From Protea cynaroides (taxonomy: Eukaryota > Streptophyta > Magnoliopsida > Proteales > Proteaceae), in the NCBI GenBank assembly GCA_028583415.1, contig CM053267.1, positions 26,398,902 through 26,462,901 of the forward strand: a DNA stretch of 64,000 nt. Reading direction: 5' to 3'. Positions within the stretch are counted from its first letter, which is position 1. Each line of letters starts with the position of its first letter. Position numbers and translations under genes: made by a program. Shown piece after piece: positions 1 to 10,658 of this stretch. Below the pieces are notes generated by a model, which saw nothing but the letters and a program-made list of their open reading frames with translations, was not told the DNA's origin and did not search any database.

Positions 1-998
1 CGCAAGATCCAAACGGAAAGTCACAAAGTCCTACAATATTATTAGGGTTTCATTAGAATATTTTTCTTAGGGTTTCATGTTGGTTGGAAACCAACATGGT
101 CACAAAATACCCTCACAGAGCTGACCGGTGGCATGTACCGGTCGTAGCTCTGTGGGGAAGACTGGCGACTGGTATGGTCAGCCGGTCCCCACAGACCAGC
201 CTCCAAAAGTTACCGGTGGCAACATACCGGTCGTACAGGGTGCAACCGGTATAGTCGACGGAAGACCATACTTTGGGTTTTTCGACTACTGTCGATCAAT
301 CTCTATGGATTTCCAAGATTTCTCCTATCCATTCAAAGTCTGAGCTATGAGTTAGAGTTATCTCCAACTCATTCAAATCTAGATTCGATGAATATCATCT
401 CAGAACTCGAATCTAGGATTTGACGACAAACTTAGGGTTGTAAGGTCCAGTTAGGGTTTTAGATCAATACCTACTTTGCATGGTATTGATCCACCCCTAT
501 AACTATCATAGGGTAAGAAGAGTGGTTAAAACACTTACGGTTGACTGGCGTAACGTGAGCGTCGTCGAACGGTAATGGCGGCACCTTCTTCTTCTTCCTA
601 GCTCCTTCTCCTTTCCAACCTCCTTCTTTTCTCTAGGGTATGTGAGAGACAATGGAAAGGATTTGAGGAGGTTTAAGGGTGTATTTGTAGGCTAGAATTA
701 GGGTTTAGTAACCCTATTAGGATTAGGAAAGTCTTAGGATTCGAAATCAGGAAAGTGGGACCCTCAGAAGTCAAATTTCCGGATCTCCGCACTCAGCTGC
801 GCAGAGCTGACCGGTCGACCGGTATGTAGACCTGTACCATCGACCGGTCAACTTAAAATCATACCTAGTTGTCCGTCTTTGGTCCGATTTCGTACCTATT
901 TGTCATCCGCTAGTCCCGTCTGGCCCGGTAATGATTGAAAGACCTGCTACGATATAAAACCAAGGTTTAGACCGGGTTTACGGAGTACGGGTCTTACA
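1..998 (-). mobile_element. Partial Tekay-type LTR, ACCGGTCGACC family (runs off the left edge)
   Basis: Read on the minus strand this begins with the LTR terminus TGTAAGACCC at 998 and matches, base for base over long stretches, the first kilobase of the LTR at 59332-61687: same family word ACCGGTCGACC, same leader, same inverted flank. About 1.0 of roughly 2.35 kb is inside the window. A TACAAATA promoter-like box lies near 678-690, in the position of TATAAATA in the other copy. Word islands flank it at about 120-260 and 815-855. The terminus abuts integrase codons of a Tat element, so this is an insertion there. Whether it is a 5', 3' or solo LTR cannot be seen. Confidence 0.88.
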
Positions 999-1591
999 TA
1001 TGGTCAATGTTGTTCTCTGAGTAGAACTCGGCAAAAGCCTTATTGGTGAATTGTGCGCCATCATAAGTGATTAATATATGGGGGATGCCGTAGCGGTACC
1101 CGACTGATTTTTTGATGAATTCTAGAATTGTACTCTCAGGGATGCTTGATACTACCTCTGCTTCAGCCCATTTTGTAAAGTAGTCCACCGCTACGATGAC
1201 ATACTTTCACTGGTATCGTGCCGGGGGAAGGGTCCCATGATATCCATATCCCATGTGACGAATGGGATAGGTGAGGAGATCGGCCTCAGAGGTCCTGCGG
1301 GGAGGTGAGGGATTGGGGCGTACAGTTGGCATTTCTCACACTTTTTGACATAATCCAAGCAATCTTCGTGCATCTTGGGCCAGTAGTACCCTTGTCTAAG
1401 GATCTTCTGTACCAGAGCCCGACCACCTAGGTGTGAGCTGCAGATACCCTTGTGGACCTTTATTGCTAAGGCTGCATCAGAGGGCCAGAGACACCTAAGC
1501 AATGGGAAGGTGAAAGCTTTCTTGTATAGGATACCCTGATCCAGTACATAGTGGGTCGACTTCGACAGGATTTTTTGAGCTTCTGCTTTCT
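999..1591 (-). pseudogene. Integrase fragment of the Tat element
   Basis: The frame opens with the usual spacer before the zinc-binding domain (THYVLDQGILYKKAF, then LLRCLWPSDAAL). It continues with the HHCC region, including SHLGGRAL, GYYWPKMHEDC and CEKCQ, then the start of the core domain (WDMDIMGPFP). A second piece, read in another frame, has DYFTKWAEAEVV and YGIPHILITYDGAQFTN, where the second catalytic Asp of the DDE triad lies (D in ITYDGAQF). The reading frame breaks near 1190. Everything after NNIDHM is replaced by the LTR at 998, so the catalytic Glu and C-terminal domain are lost. It cannot encode active integrase. Confidence 0.85.
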
Positions 1592-1613
1592 CATCTGAGA
1601 GCGCTCTGTTTTC

Positions 1614-2568
1614 CTAAAATGGTAGGCACTTATCGACGGATCTGGACATGAAACGACTTAGTGCGGTGATCTTTTTCGTCAGCTCTAGGATATGTTTTCC
1701 CCTGGTTGGGGTTGGCATATTCAGTATGGCCGAAATCTTGACGGGGTTAGCCTCTATCCCACGGCTAGAGACCATGAAGCAGAGTAACTTTCCAGAGGTG
1801 ATGCTGAAGGCACACTTGGTGGGGTTCAGCCGCATGCGGTAATGTTAGAGTACACCGAATGCTTCATCTAAATCCTTCAGGTGGTCGCTCCCAGCTAGAC
1901 TTTTGACCAGCATGTCATCGACGTAGACTTCGACATTTCGACTGATTTTCCTCTCGAAAACCTTGTTCATCAGTCATTGGTATGTTGCACCGGTGTTTTT
2001 CAATCCAAAGGGTATGATGTCGTAGCAGAACAGACCTTTTTTGGTTACGAATGCAGATTTTTTGGCGTCAACCATGTGCATCCGAATCTGGTTATAGCTT
2101 GAGTAGGCGTCCATGATGCTGAGCTGCTCATGTCCTATTGTGGCGTCAATCAATTGGTCAATGCGCAGGAGAGGAAAGCTATCCTTGGGGCATACCTTGT
2201 TTAGGTTTGAAAAGTCGATGCAAATTCGCCACTTGTTGTCTTTTTTAGGGACCATCACGACATTGGAGATCCATTCCAGATAAGTGAACTCCCGCACAAA
2301 GTTTGCTTTGAGCATTTTGTCGACCTCTTCAACAATGAGCCTCTGCCTGCCAAGGGCAAATGAATTTTTTTTTCTAATGCATAGGGTGGTATTGTGGGTT
2401 GATGCCCAGGCAATGTTCCCCCACTTCCCTTGAAATGCCTAGCTTGTTGGATGCCGACCATGTGAAGACGCCGGCATTGTTGTGCAAGAATGTGATCAGC
2501 TCTATCTTCCGTGGTTCTTCAAGAGTTGAACCTATCTGTACGGTCTTCTTTGGGTTCGTCTCATACAT
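1614..2568 (-). pseudogene. Reverse transcriptase pseudogene of the Tat element
   Basis: RT motifs follow in the family order: a leader giving GVFTWSASNKLGIS, then EWISNVVMVPKKDNKWRICI, DFSNLNKVCPKDSFPL, DAYSSYNQIRMH, IPFGLKNTGATYQ, and after a stop near 1974 the catalytic YVDDMLVKS near 1905-1930. The YVDD motif itself is intact. A further stop follows it, then RLNPTKCAFSITSGK. The frame is broken by at least one frameshift (near 2255-2315) and two stops. The RNase H domain that should follow ENPVKI-type sequence is missing apart from a short remnant. Confidence 0.87.
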
Positions 2569-2945
2569 GGGAAGTATGAGAAGGTCCTCAATAGGGCCCC
2601 CCCCTTCATTGGTTGGGGTCGTCCCTCAGGTCTTCACATTGTATTGGGAAGGCTTGGGCTGGTTTTCTGAGATTGGTCAACTCAGCCGAGTAACACTTTC
2701 TGGCGACCAGCTGGTCTGTCTTGCACTCTCCTGCACCCTTGAGTGTGGAAAATTTTATCACTAGATGGTATGTGGATGGGATAGATCACAAGGCGCAGAG
2801 CTCGGATCGACCGAGTAAAGCATTATAGGAAGAAGGCACGTCAACGACCAAGAAGTTCATCATAACTCGTGACTTCTTGGGGTAAAAGACTGTCGGAGCT
2901 AGTAGCTAGATGGAGCCTTTGACGGTAACGAGGTCTCCAAAGAAG
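2569..2945 (-). pseudogene. Protease-RT linker of the Tat element (decayed)
   Basis: The minus strand holds scattered remnants of the conserved linker found between protease and RT in Tat elements, including a block resembling KFSTL followed by DQLVARKCYSAEL. No continuous frame spans it. It is recorded to account for the sequence between the protease and RT pieces, and nothing else is visible in it. Confidence 0.6.
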
Positions 2946-3251
2946 CTAATTAGTGGGTAATCCATTGGCATGAGTCAATTGAGGTATCTCCATGCGCTGG
3001 AATGCCTGCCAATATATTATGTCCATGGAGCTACCAGTGTCCACCATGATCATATGAACGCCACTATCGTCGATGTTCAAGGTGATAACGATGGCGTCAT
3101 CATGAGGGACTTCCAATCCGCAGAGGTCCTCATCGCTGAAGATCAAAAAGTCCCCAGTTCTTACCCTTTTCCCCAGCCATTCGATAGACTTTACACTCCT
3201 TGCATAGGCCTTCTGGGACTTAGCTGTAAGTGTCGCTTGATGCGGGGCCAC
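2946..3251 (-). pseudogene. Aspartic protease fragment of the Tat element
   Basis: A 101-codon frame carries the block SDEDLCGLEVPHDDAIVITL, then the retropepsin active site as MVDTGSSMDIIYW. The D-T-G triplet is intact, and the sequence around it (HDDAIVIT upstream, the DIIY block downstream) is typical of Tat-lineage proteases. Alone it would be the protease domain of a Gag-Pol polyprotein. The flanking frames are broken, so it is a remnant. Confidence 0.85.
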
Positions 3252-3421
3252 TAGTGATGGTCATTGCCTTCCTTCCCTCTAATGCGAGGTCAAACCAATA
3301 TTAAGTGGGGAAGAAGCGGCCTCATCTGGTCCTACCAATGACGGAAAATTCTTGGGTCGGTATGCACGAGCTATCACCCTCTAGTCTCTAATGTGTTGAG
3401 GATTCTCCCGATCTCGTGCAC

Positions 3422-5294
3422 TTACTGAAGGACTAGATCGAGGGCAAGGGAAAATTGGGCTCGGATGACACCGACTGCCCTTTGTGCTAGAGTAGGTGCT
3501 CTTTCTCGTCTTTCTTCGTGCCTTGGGACGTCTTCAACCTGCCGATCTCTATGTCTTCTGTCATTTTCCTCTCCTCTCCTTCCGTTGTCCAGTGGTTCTA
3601 TTCGATCCTCTCTCCTATGCCTCATGTCAGCCACTCTTCCTATCTCCCTCAGCAGCTCTCACACGGGGGATCTCTCCCGAGGGGGCGGCGGTAGTACCCT
3701 TGCATCCTCCCGAGCTGGTGCTAGTACTCTGGGCACGTCGCAATCAACATATTGATCGTACTATCCCCTTCTGATGGGGTCCTCGATCTTAGCTTATAAA
3801 TACCGACACTCATCAATAGTGTGTCCGATGTCATGGTGATATCGACAATACTTGTTCGGGTTTCATCTTCGAGCCTCGGTTACAATCTTTGGTGGCCTTT
3901 GAAGGTAGCCATCTTTTTCAATCAACGTATACACTGCACCCAACAGACAGTTCTAGGGGGTGTAATCCTCTAATTTTCTCAGCATCCCTTTGGCTCTTGC
4001 CTCTTCCCTCCTAGACCGCTTGTGTTCACCAGGCAATATAGCTTCCTTTGCCTCGTCCTCCCTTTTGTTGGGGGTGGCATGCACGCCCTTGTTGGCCTCA
4101 TAAATTTCATTTACGGTAGTAAATTTCCCACAGCGAGCTAGGAGCTCCTGGAGGTCGGGTTCTTTTTTGGCGATGGAGAATCTAAGCTTTTGATTAGTGA
4201 CTGCTGCCCTAAGAGTAGTGAATTGGATTGGATCCTCAATGTGCTTAACTTGTAGCATTTCTAGATTGAACCTAGCCAGCAAAGCACGTAGGGACTCCTC
4301 CGGTTGTTGTCTCATATTCATGAGGTGTGCACTCGTTTTCCGCTGCACCCTGCTCCCCTGAAAGTACATTCAAATGATTTGCTTAATGTTTGGAATCCAT
4401 CGATTGACCTTGGGGGAAGGTTATTAAACCACATCCGTGCGGTTCCCTTCAGTGTCAACAGAAATTCCCTGCACATGATCGCGTTTGGATTGACATGGAG
4501 CCTCATGGCCCCCACGAAATGATTTAAATGCTCGATCGGGTCGGTAGACCCATTGTAGGAATCTACGAGTGGCATGCTGAAGCGCTTGGGTAAGGGTACT
4601 CTCATGACATATCAGTGAGGGGGTTGTCCATTGAGTAATCCTTCTCCATTTCCATGTGATGATTGGCTCTCTCCATGACTTTGATCTTTTGCTGGAGTTG
4701 AACCAATTAGTCTTCAAATTGCACAACCGCCTCTGTGCGCATTGGGTTTCTTACCCTGTCATTAGGTGGTGCGACGGCCTCTGGTGGTGGGGTGTTGTCT
4801 TCAACATCTTCAACCAGTCGTCTGACTTTTGGGTGCGGTCCAAGCCTATCATAGAAGGGTATTCGACCTAGCTAAGCAGTGGAGCCGGTACCACTTTCTT
4901 CTCGATGGATGCGAGCCTCCCTTGCCCCTCCCTCGGCCTGGGACTGTTAGGGCCTGCCACGCCGAGGGGGTTCTAGTGGAGGATAGTTCTGATGGGAAAG
5001 TCTATACAGAGGAATAACCCCAACAGGGTGAATAACCCTAATAGGGGGCCGCGAGGTGCCACACATTGGTGGGTGCTGGGTAGCTTGCAGAGCCCTTATC
5101 ACTTCTTCCAACTACTATACTATAGCGTCAAACTGCTCATAGGTGACGTAATCCGATGGTGGGGATTCGGCCGCATCCCTTTTCCCTTTTCTTTGGGCTG
5201 GTCTTCTTTCTGGTTGCATGGCGTCATGTAGGTTTACAGGTGAGTTATGTGGGTTGAGGTGGACCATGTGGCTTCTCGTCCTCCGAGGACTCAT
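3422..5294 (-). pseudogene. gag pseudogene of the Tat element
   Basis: The most upstream in-frame ATG is at 5294 (MSPRRTRSHMVH), followed by a Pro/Arg-rich N-terminus. The capsid-like domain is in two frames: 4318-4605 with SYNGSTDPIEHLNHFVGAM and LTLKGTARMWFNNLPP, then 3953-4369 with RKTSAHLMNMRQQPEESLR. The switch of frame near 4340-4370 is a frameshift. A compact Cys/His segment (KYCRYHHDIGHTIDEC) lies near 3815-3865, followed by an Arg/Glu-rich tail. The product would be the structural Gag that binds RNA. There are several stops, so no full-length protein is possible. Confidence 0.82.
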
Positions 5295-5344
5295 GTTCGA
5301 GGATTTTGTTCCAATGTTAGTTTTACGACTCTGAATCACCCAAA

Positions 5345-5363
5345 GGCCCCATGGTGGGCACCA
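5345..5363 (-). other. Probable primer-binding site of the Tat element
   Basis: On the minus strand the sequence TGGTGCCCACCATGGGGCC lies directly before gag, where the tRNA primer site of a Tat element belongs. I cannot name the tRNA with certainty from the sequence. The putative 5' LTR would lie immediately to the right. Confidence 0.5.
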
Positions 5364-5830
5364 AACTATTTCGGCCAAATTTCGTATCTCGGTCAATGGG
5401 CTCGGGATCCGAGCCCACCTTTTATGTGGCGAAGCAAGAGAGAAATCCCGAGTTTTAAGTTTCAGAGTGAGAATCCCAAGAATGAGTAGTTAATGTTTGC
5501 ATACCTGAAATCTCAAGATTTGGGCTATTTATAGTGAATAATATTTTTCTATAAATGCCAATTTTGCCCTTTATTGTATTTGCTGACTAAAATGTCCTCA
5601 TAGTAACTTGAAAATAGCGCTTTTACCCCCTACTCCTTTAACTGGTCTTTATGGAGGTGTTTTCTTAGATCCATGCAGAGATGTATACGTGATTGATTGA
5701 GTTAGGTGTTGCCGTTTTATTGGTGACATGAGAGATTTCCCCAACATGTGTAACCTGATCCTTGGGCATTTTTTGGCCGGTCTAACTTAAGATTGAATCA
5801 GAATTTGCTAGGAAAGAAGGAATGTTAAAA
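5364..5830 (-). promoter_or_regulatory. Probable 5' LTR remnant of the Tat element with TATA box
   Basis: A perfect CTATAAATAG box lies at 5525-5534 on the minus strand, about 160 bases upstream of the probable primer site, as expected for a U3/R boundary. The outer LTR end cannot be placed: no clear TG terminus or target duplication is visible. Confidence 0.4.
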
Positions 5831-6288
5831 TTTTATTTTATTGAAGAAATCAAAAAAATAAATGTTATATAGAGGATTAGTATATATATAGAGTTTAAGT
5901 TTTGGAACTTCCAGTATTCCCCTTTACTATTGAGCAAGATAATTATTGGTGAATAATGTTGTTTCTCTATATTCGATATGTCTTAATTGAAATATAAATT
6001 TAGATTTTTTTTTCTATTTTAATTTGAAAGTGTGAATGTAGGTTTCAAAAGGAGAAGAAGATAAGGGAATCCCAAAAACGAAGCACGAAAGATGAGGCTC
6101 AATTTCATGTTTTTAAAACTCTGATTGAAATGGGTGGAATCGACAAAATTAATTCAAATCAACCCCTTTTGATAACTCTTCCTCTCTGGATTCCTACAAC
6201 TATCTTTGGAGTAGAAACATATTTTGATAAACACCAGAAAAAAAAAAAACGGCAACAACTCCAACTAGCATAGAACAGGGAGACCTTT
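5831..6288. other. Stretch without a recognisable gene
   Basis: AT-rich DNA with an A-run near 6238-6250 and no supported reading frame. From its position it should be host sequence downstream of the CYP78A pseudogene piece, but I could not align further P450 motifs here. Confidence 0.5.
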
Positions 6289-6324
6289 TGCTAGTGCCTC
6301 TTCTCCTCATTCCCTACAAATCCA
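6289..6324 (-). pseudogene. CYP78A-type P450 pseudogene, downstream piece
   Basis: Read on the minus strand directly after the copia target site, the codons give D-L-stop-G-M-R-R-R. This continues the conserved CYP78A block LGWLDLQGVRKRC whose first half ends at 23347, on the far side of the 17-kb copia element. The Gln codon of that block is TAG here. The piece is short and is recognisable only because its other half lies across the insertion. It ends in unaligned sequence. Confidence 0.6.
6320..6324. repeat. Target-site duplication ATCCA, left copy
   Basis: ATCCA immediately precedes the TG terminus of the left copia LTR, and the same ATCCA follows the right LTR at 23342-23346. A perfect 5-bp duplication proves that 6325-23341 entered as one element. 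Confidence 0.93.
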
Positions 6325-6764
6325 TGTTGGAATATTATGTGTTTAGGGTTTCAATGAAACCCATTCCAATCCCATATAGTTGCCCTATAACACAATAGAG
6401 AAGCCATAAACAATGAATATAAAGACATAACTGTCTGTGAAGAGACTGATTCCCATACGCTCCAAAATGCTCTAAGCTTTGATCAAAATCACTCGGTCAC
6501 AATCTTTCACAGCTTCCAGAAGATATCCTGATGTCTCTTGCTAATGGGTGTAGAGAGAACTAATTAATTGTAGTTGTGGGGACTCTAACCCAGTATTTAT
6601 AGAATACTGCTGTAACCCTAAAACCCTTTCCACTATAGAATTAGGGTTACCAAACCTATCTCATACCATGTGACAAATCAAACCAAACCGGTTCAATCGT
6701 GTTCATCGGAGTTCTACTAAATTCACTAGTTTAAGTAATTGATTAAGCCCACATAAATCTAACA
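6325..6764 (-). repeat. 3' LTR of the copia element
   Basis: 440 bp, TGTTGGAATATTATG at one end and ATAAATCTAACA at the other. It matches 22902-23341 along its length with scattered substitutions. The right-hand neighbour is the polypurine tract, which makes this the 3' LTR of a minus-strand element. Confidence 0.93.
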
Positions 6765-6777
6765 ATCTCCCACTTGG
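6765..6777 (-). other. Polypurine tract of the copia element
   Basis: On the minus strand CCAAGTGGGAGAT abuts the TG end of the 3' LTR. This is the expected plus-strand primer of reverse transcription and it fixes the orientation. Confidence 0.75.
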
Positions 6778-7079
6778 GCTATATTAATTACAAAACCACC
6801 GTCAACCAGTGTGGCCATGGAATTCAATACACTAAAATGTCACTAACTTTGAAACATCCATCAAGATTTCCAATGTCAGCAACAACGAATAATACACCTC
6901 AACATATGGTGTATAAACTTCTGTTAGCCACAACAGAGGTCTACTCAATACATGAATCGCCTGAGATAATGCATGAAAGTAAACTCCTATGCGAGTCCAA
7001 ACTTGATTAAAAGACCTTAATCAAAGTGCCTCAAAACCTTTATGGGCAACTAAAACATGGTATTTAAATAATTTAGAAA

Positions 7080-7345
7080 TATAATACCATACTTTGGCCA
7101 GACACTGCCTTTATTCTTTGATATTATCCTCTTATGGCAAACCGCTTCTAGCTTGGATTAATACCGCACTTTGACTTAGCGTCATTATTTGTATGGCTGA
7201 ATACCGCCTCTTATCTTGGCTGAATACTACCTTATATATCTGGCTGAATACTGTCTTGTTCGTCTTTTGACTAAATACTGCCTGGTGTTCGGCTAAATAC
7301 TGCCTGATTTATCTTTGGCTAAATACAGCCTAGCCTGGTTTATCT
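7080..7345. repeat. Degenerate tandem repeats around TGGCTGAATACTGCC
   Basis: Between the RNase H remnant and the 3' LTR, the motif TGGCTGAATACTGCC recurs about seven times at irregular 25-35 base spacing with substitutions (AATACCGCAC, AATACTACC, AATACAGCC). It lies in the 3' untranslated part of the copia element. No coding frame crosses it. Confidence 0.7.
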
Positions 7346-7559
7346 TTGACATGTTAAACACATAACTATGTATGCAAAATAGCAATAATGTAAATGCTAA
7401 TGTAAACAAAACCATAGTTACAAAAACTGTACCCATTAAACCATGAGCAATACAATCAAACACATTAAGCAATGTGAAAAATACAAGTATAAACATAAAG
7501 AGTCTCCCATTGATTAAGCATATTTAGAGACTCCCACTAATTCCCAGATCTTTGGCCAC

Positions 7560-8060
7560 TTAAGCCTCTGATAAAATTAATTGTTTTCAACCATTTCTAT
7601 ATTGGACATACCGTCCCTTGAAGACTCCCACTGACAAAACCTTCATCAGAGAATCTACAATGATATCAAATCTTTTGACATTTTTCTTACTTGAAGAGAT
7701 TCAATCTCTATTACACTTTGAAATACTAGATTTTTTATTATTCTTTGAGAAGAACACATCTGAACCATTGTCACAACACATCTCAATAGGTTTAGAAGTG
7801 GAGTCTACAACCTCCAAATTAGAGAAATTTTTTTTACACCAGATACCTTGCTTGTTATCATTATATAGAGTTACAAAACCCTACTACCATGACAATGAAC
7901 CTTGAGGTTGGTTTTCTGTCATTAATGCAATCATTAAAATTGCATCAAAATTGCCTAAAGTATCACTACTTCTATAAATGAACATGTAATCTTTGGTCCT
8001 CTACATATACCGCATGACCATCCTTTTTCCAGTTGTCCAGTAAGCTATACTAGCATCCAA
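7560..8060 (-). pseudogene. RNase H remnant of the copia element
   Basis: Minus-strand frames hold, in order, a block like KRMVMRYM followed by TKDYMFIYRSSD, then VVDSTSKPIEMCCDNGSDVF and FSKNNKKSS, then DIIVDSLMKVLSVGVFKG. These align in order with the conserved copia RNase H end (HWEAVKRVLRYLKGTKDY; LYCDNSAAVFLSKNN; IADPLTKGLPPKVF). Stops and frameshifts separate every block. It identifies the element as Ty1/copia although no RT core is recognisable. Confidence 0.72.
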
Positions 8061-8450
8061 CTGAAAACATCCCATAACACTCAATGAAAATGCTAATATC
8101 ATATCTTTCCTTATAGGATCAAATACATTCTTAGGCTTTTGCAAACACTTGTTTAAATTTATCAGGAATAGACCAATATCACATGATCTCCCATAATACA
8201 TAACTTTCTCATTCAGATCCAATAGTTTCAATTCTTTTAATAAAAAAAATTTCATCTTAATTTTCATTATTTGGAAAAACACCCATAGACTAAACTGTGA
8301 CAAGAAGTCCTAGATGAAATCTCGATGTCCACCAAGTCCAATAAATCTTTGTTGTGAATAACCTTCACTTACTTTAATCTTGTCATCTTCTCTTTTAATT
8401 AATTTTCACATATACACATGTAATAAACCTTAGAAGGAGAATTTTAGAAT

Positions 8451-8455
8451 ATTAT
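8451..8455. repeat. Target-site duplication ATTAT, left copy
   Basis: ATTAT precedes the LTR at 8456 and recurs at 20208-20212 directly after the right LTR. It is perfect, so the Tekay element entered the copia element as a unit and neither end has been rearranged. Confidence 0.95.
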
Positions 8456-10658
8456 TGTCACACCCCAATTTTGGTCTAACCAGAATGGTGTGATGAACCG
8501 CTAAATAACCAACGGTTCAACTAGGATCTCAAATAGGCTATCCCCGCGTTATCCAAACTTACACACATCCGTAATCATAATCAGAGTAAATACACAATAG
8601 CGGAAGTCTTATAATAAGATAAACTGAGAATCTATGTGATATTAAAATTTAAATAACAGTTTATTCTGTATCAACCGAGAGATAAGTAAATATCAATACA
8701 AGTCTTTAATAAATCCAAATAAAGAAACCTATAAAATATCTAATCAAATACACACGAGTTGTACTCGTAAGAGGAGTCGTATGTATCCTCTTCCGCTCCA
8801 GCTTCCATCGCCGCTACCGTCCAGTACGCAGAAGCATTTATATAATCTTCAACCGTATAACCTGCATCATCAACTAAAAATATTCGACGTCGAGGGGTGA
8901 GCACACATCACGGCTCAGTGAGTAGCCAAAACAATGCAACAATACATATGCATGCAAATAAATTTATATCTTTGGTCCGGTTTAAAGTTTGCAGTATGCA
9001 ATAGAAAGGTTTAGGTGGCCAAAGGTCGCGTTTATTGACTCCGCCTCTATACACGAGTGTGTGACGATACCCGAAGATCACGTTTATCGTCAACTCACAT
9101 GCACCCAATCATGAACAATATATAACAAAGGTTACGTTTATTGCTATATAGTGCCATACCAACACGTAAGCCCCTGTTGGCGAGGGCTGCAAACTGGGCT
9201 CGCAACTAACCAATCTTAATGCCAAACAGTGTATCCAAGGCCTCATCCCAGCATCCCTCAGAATGTCCATAGAGATAGAGCTAAGGCCCCCCGGTAGAGT
9301 CAGAGACTACAAGGGCCGAGACCACCTCCCCTGATACCCTACGACATAATAGTTCTGCTAAAGTAATGGCGATACGACGATGCCAATGCACAAGACTTGA
9401 GTTAGAGATAGAGCTAAAGTGCTGAGACCCGCCAAAGGTTAACGTTTATTGACGTTCTCATCACACCTCCCCTGATACTCGCTCGCATCAAGCACATCAA
9501 CCACACACATACAGGCACATGCCTATTCCTATCATCATCATCATCATCATGTTATAAACAATAAAGTAAATATGCATGAACAAGTAATAGAAATATTAGA
9601 TGGCATGCTGTATGCACATTACAAACATATTCGCACAGAATCAAGCATAGCATAGGACTCAAGAAATAGAAAACAGTTTATATTAACCAATTTAGTTTGG
9701 AGTTAAGGTTCCTCACCTTAGCTTGCGATAAGATACTTTTCCAAGCTTTAAAATCACCTTTATAATGTTATTATATTGCTAGAAGACCTAACAAGTCGAT
9801 AGAATTTAATTAGAATTAATTCCAAATTTAAAAACCATTCTGTTAACTGAGGGTCGATGCTAGGGTCGATGGGTCTATCGACCCTGGGTGCGACCCTCGG
9901 TGCACTTTGGTCCAAATCCCTCTTTTTAATCCATTCTTCGTGTTTGGGGTCCTATGGCTTGCTTTTACCTTCCATTAAACATTCATTCCATGGTCTGGAA
10001 CCTTGTATAATCCCTCTAAATAGTTTTATGCATTCTCCTATGGTTTTCCATGAAAATCTAACCATAGATTGATGGTTTGGGTTTCTCCGAGATCACTCTC
10101 TCTCCAATAACTAACCCAAGGTCTGTAGAAACTTATGGAATTAGTATCCATACCTGAGAAGATTACTTTTCTCTGAAATTCTTCTCCTTTTTGCTAAGAT
10201 CTCTTCCTTGCCTTTCTTCTTCCTCTTTTCCTTCTCTTCTCTTTCTCTCAATTCAATTAGGGTTGTGAAAGAAGTGAAAGTGGCTTAGGGACGTCCTTTA
10301 AATAGAGTAGGAACATCCTAAAATAAGTCCCTTTGAGATTAGGAAAGAATCCAATCGAAAATCTAGAAATTTCCTAATTTCTATTTTCTACGGTAACCGA
10401 GGGTCGATGATCCCGTCGACCCTAGGGGGATAAGTTGTCCGACCCTCCCTCCAAAACCGAGGGTCTAACTTTCTGTTTTGGGAGGTCCGACCCTGCTCAG
10501 CTGGGTATGCGACCCCTTCCCCTATTTTAAGTGTTTTTGGGTCGATTTGATACCTGGGATCTCGATCTCCTTCACGCCCTTGGTCCATTTGACTCGACCA
10601 TGATGGGTGAACCTGGTTCAAGGTGGTAAGACCGGGTTAGATTGACATGGGTCTTACA
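8456..10658 (-). repeat. 3' LTR of the GGGTCGA Tekay element
   Basis: Begins TGTCACACCCC and ends GGGTCTTACA on the plus strand, so on the coding strand it runs TGTAAGACCC to GGGGTGTGACA. It carries a promoter-like CTATTTAAAG (10296-10305, minus), GGGTCGA word islands upstream (about 10390-10520) and downstream (about 9852-9905) of it, a short TCA microsatellite near 9533, and a block about 9200-9450 with repeated TAGAGATAGAGCTAA. Confidence 0.95.

Larger units (their letters stand above)
999..5363 (-). mobile_element. Degenerate Tat-lineage Ty3/gypsy element, internal region
   Basis: On the minus strand the order is a primer-site-like sequence, gag, protease, RT, then integrase, with no chromodomain in view. 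The gag style (YNGSTDPIEHL, TLKGTARMWFNNL) and integrase style (KGICSSHLGGRAL) are those of plant Tat/Retand-type elements. The reading frames carry stops and frameshifts throughout. The RNase H domain is almost wholly missing between the end of RT (about 1614) and the integrase leader (about 1591). An unrelated LTR truncates the integrase at 998/999. It is a dead copy, and the deeper relationship to the plus-strand Tat element at 37.7-53.2 kb was not measured. Confidence 0.85.

Noticed and set aside
7618..7905. A 95-codon plus-strand frame
   Set aside because: The minus strand here holds copia RNase H blocks in order, so this frame is a shadow.
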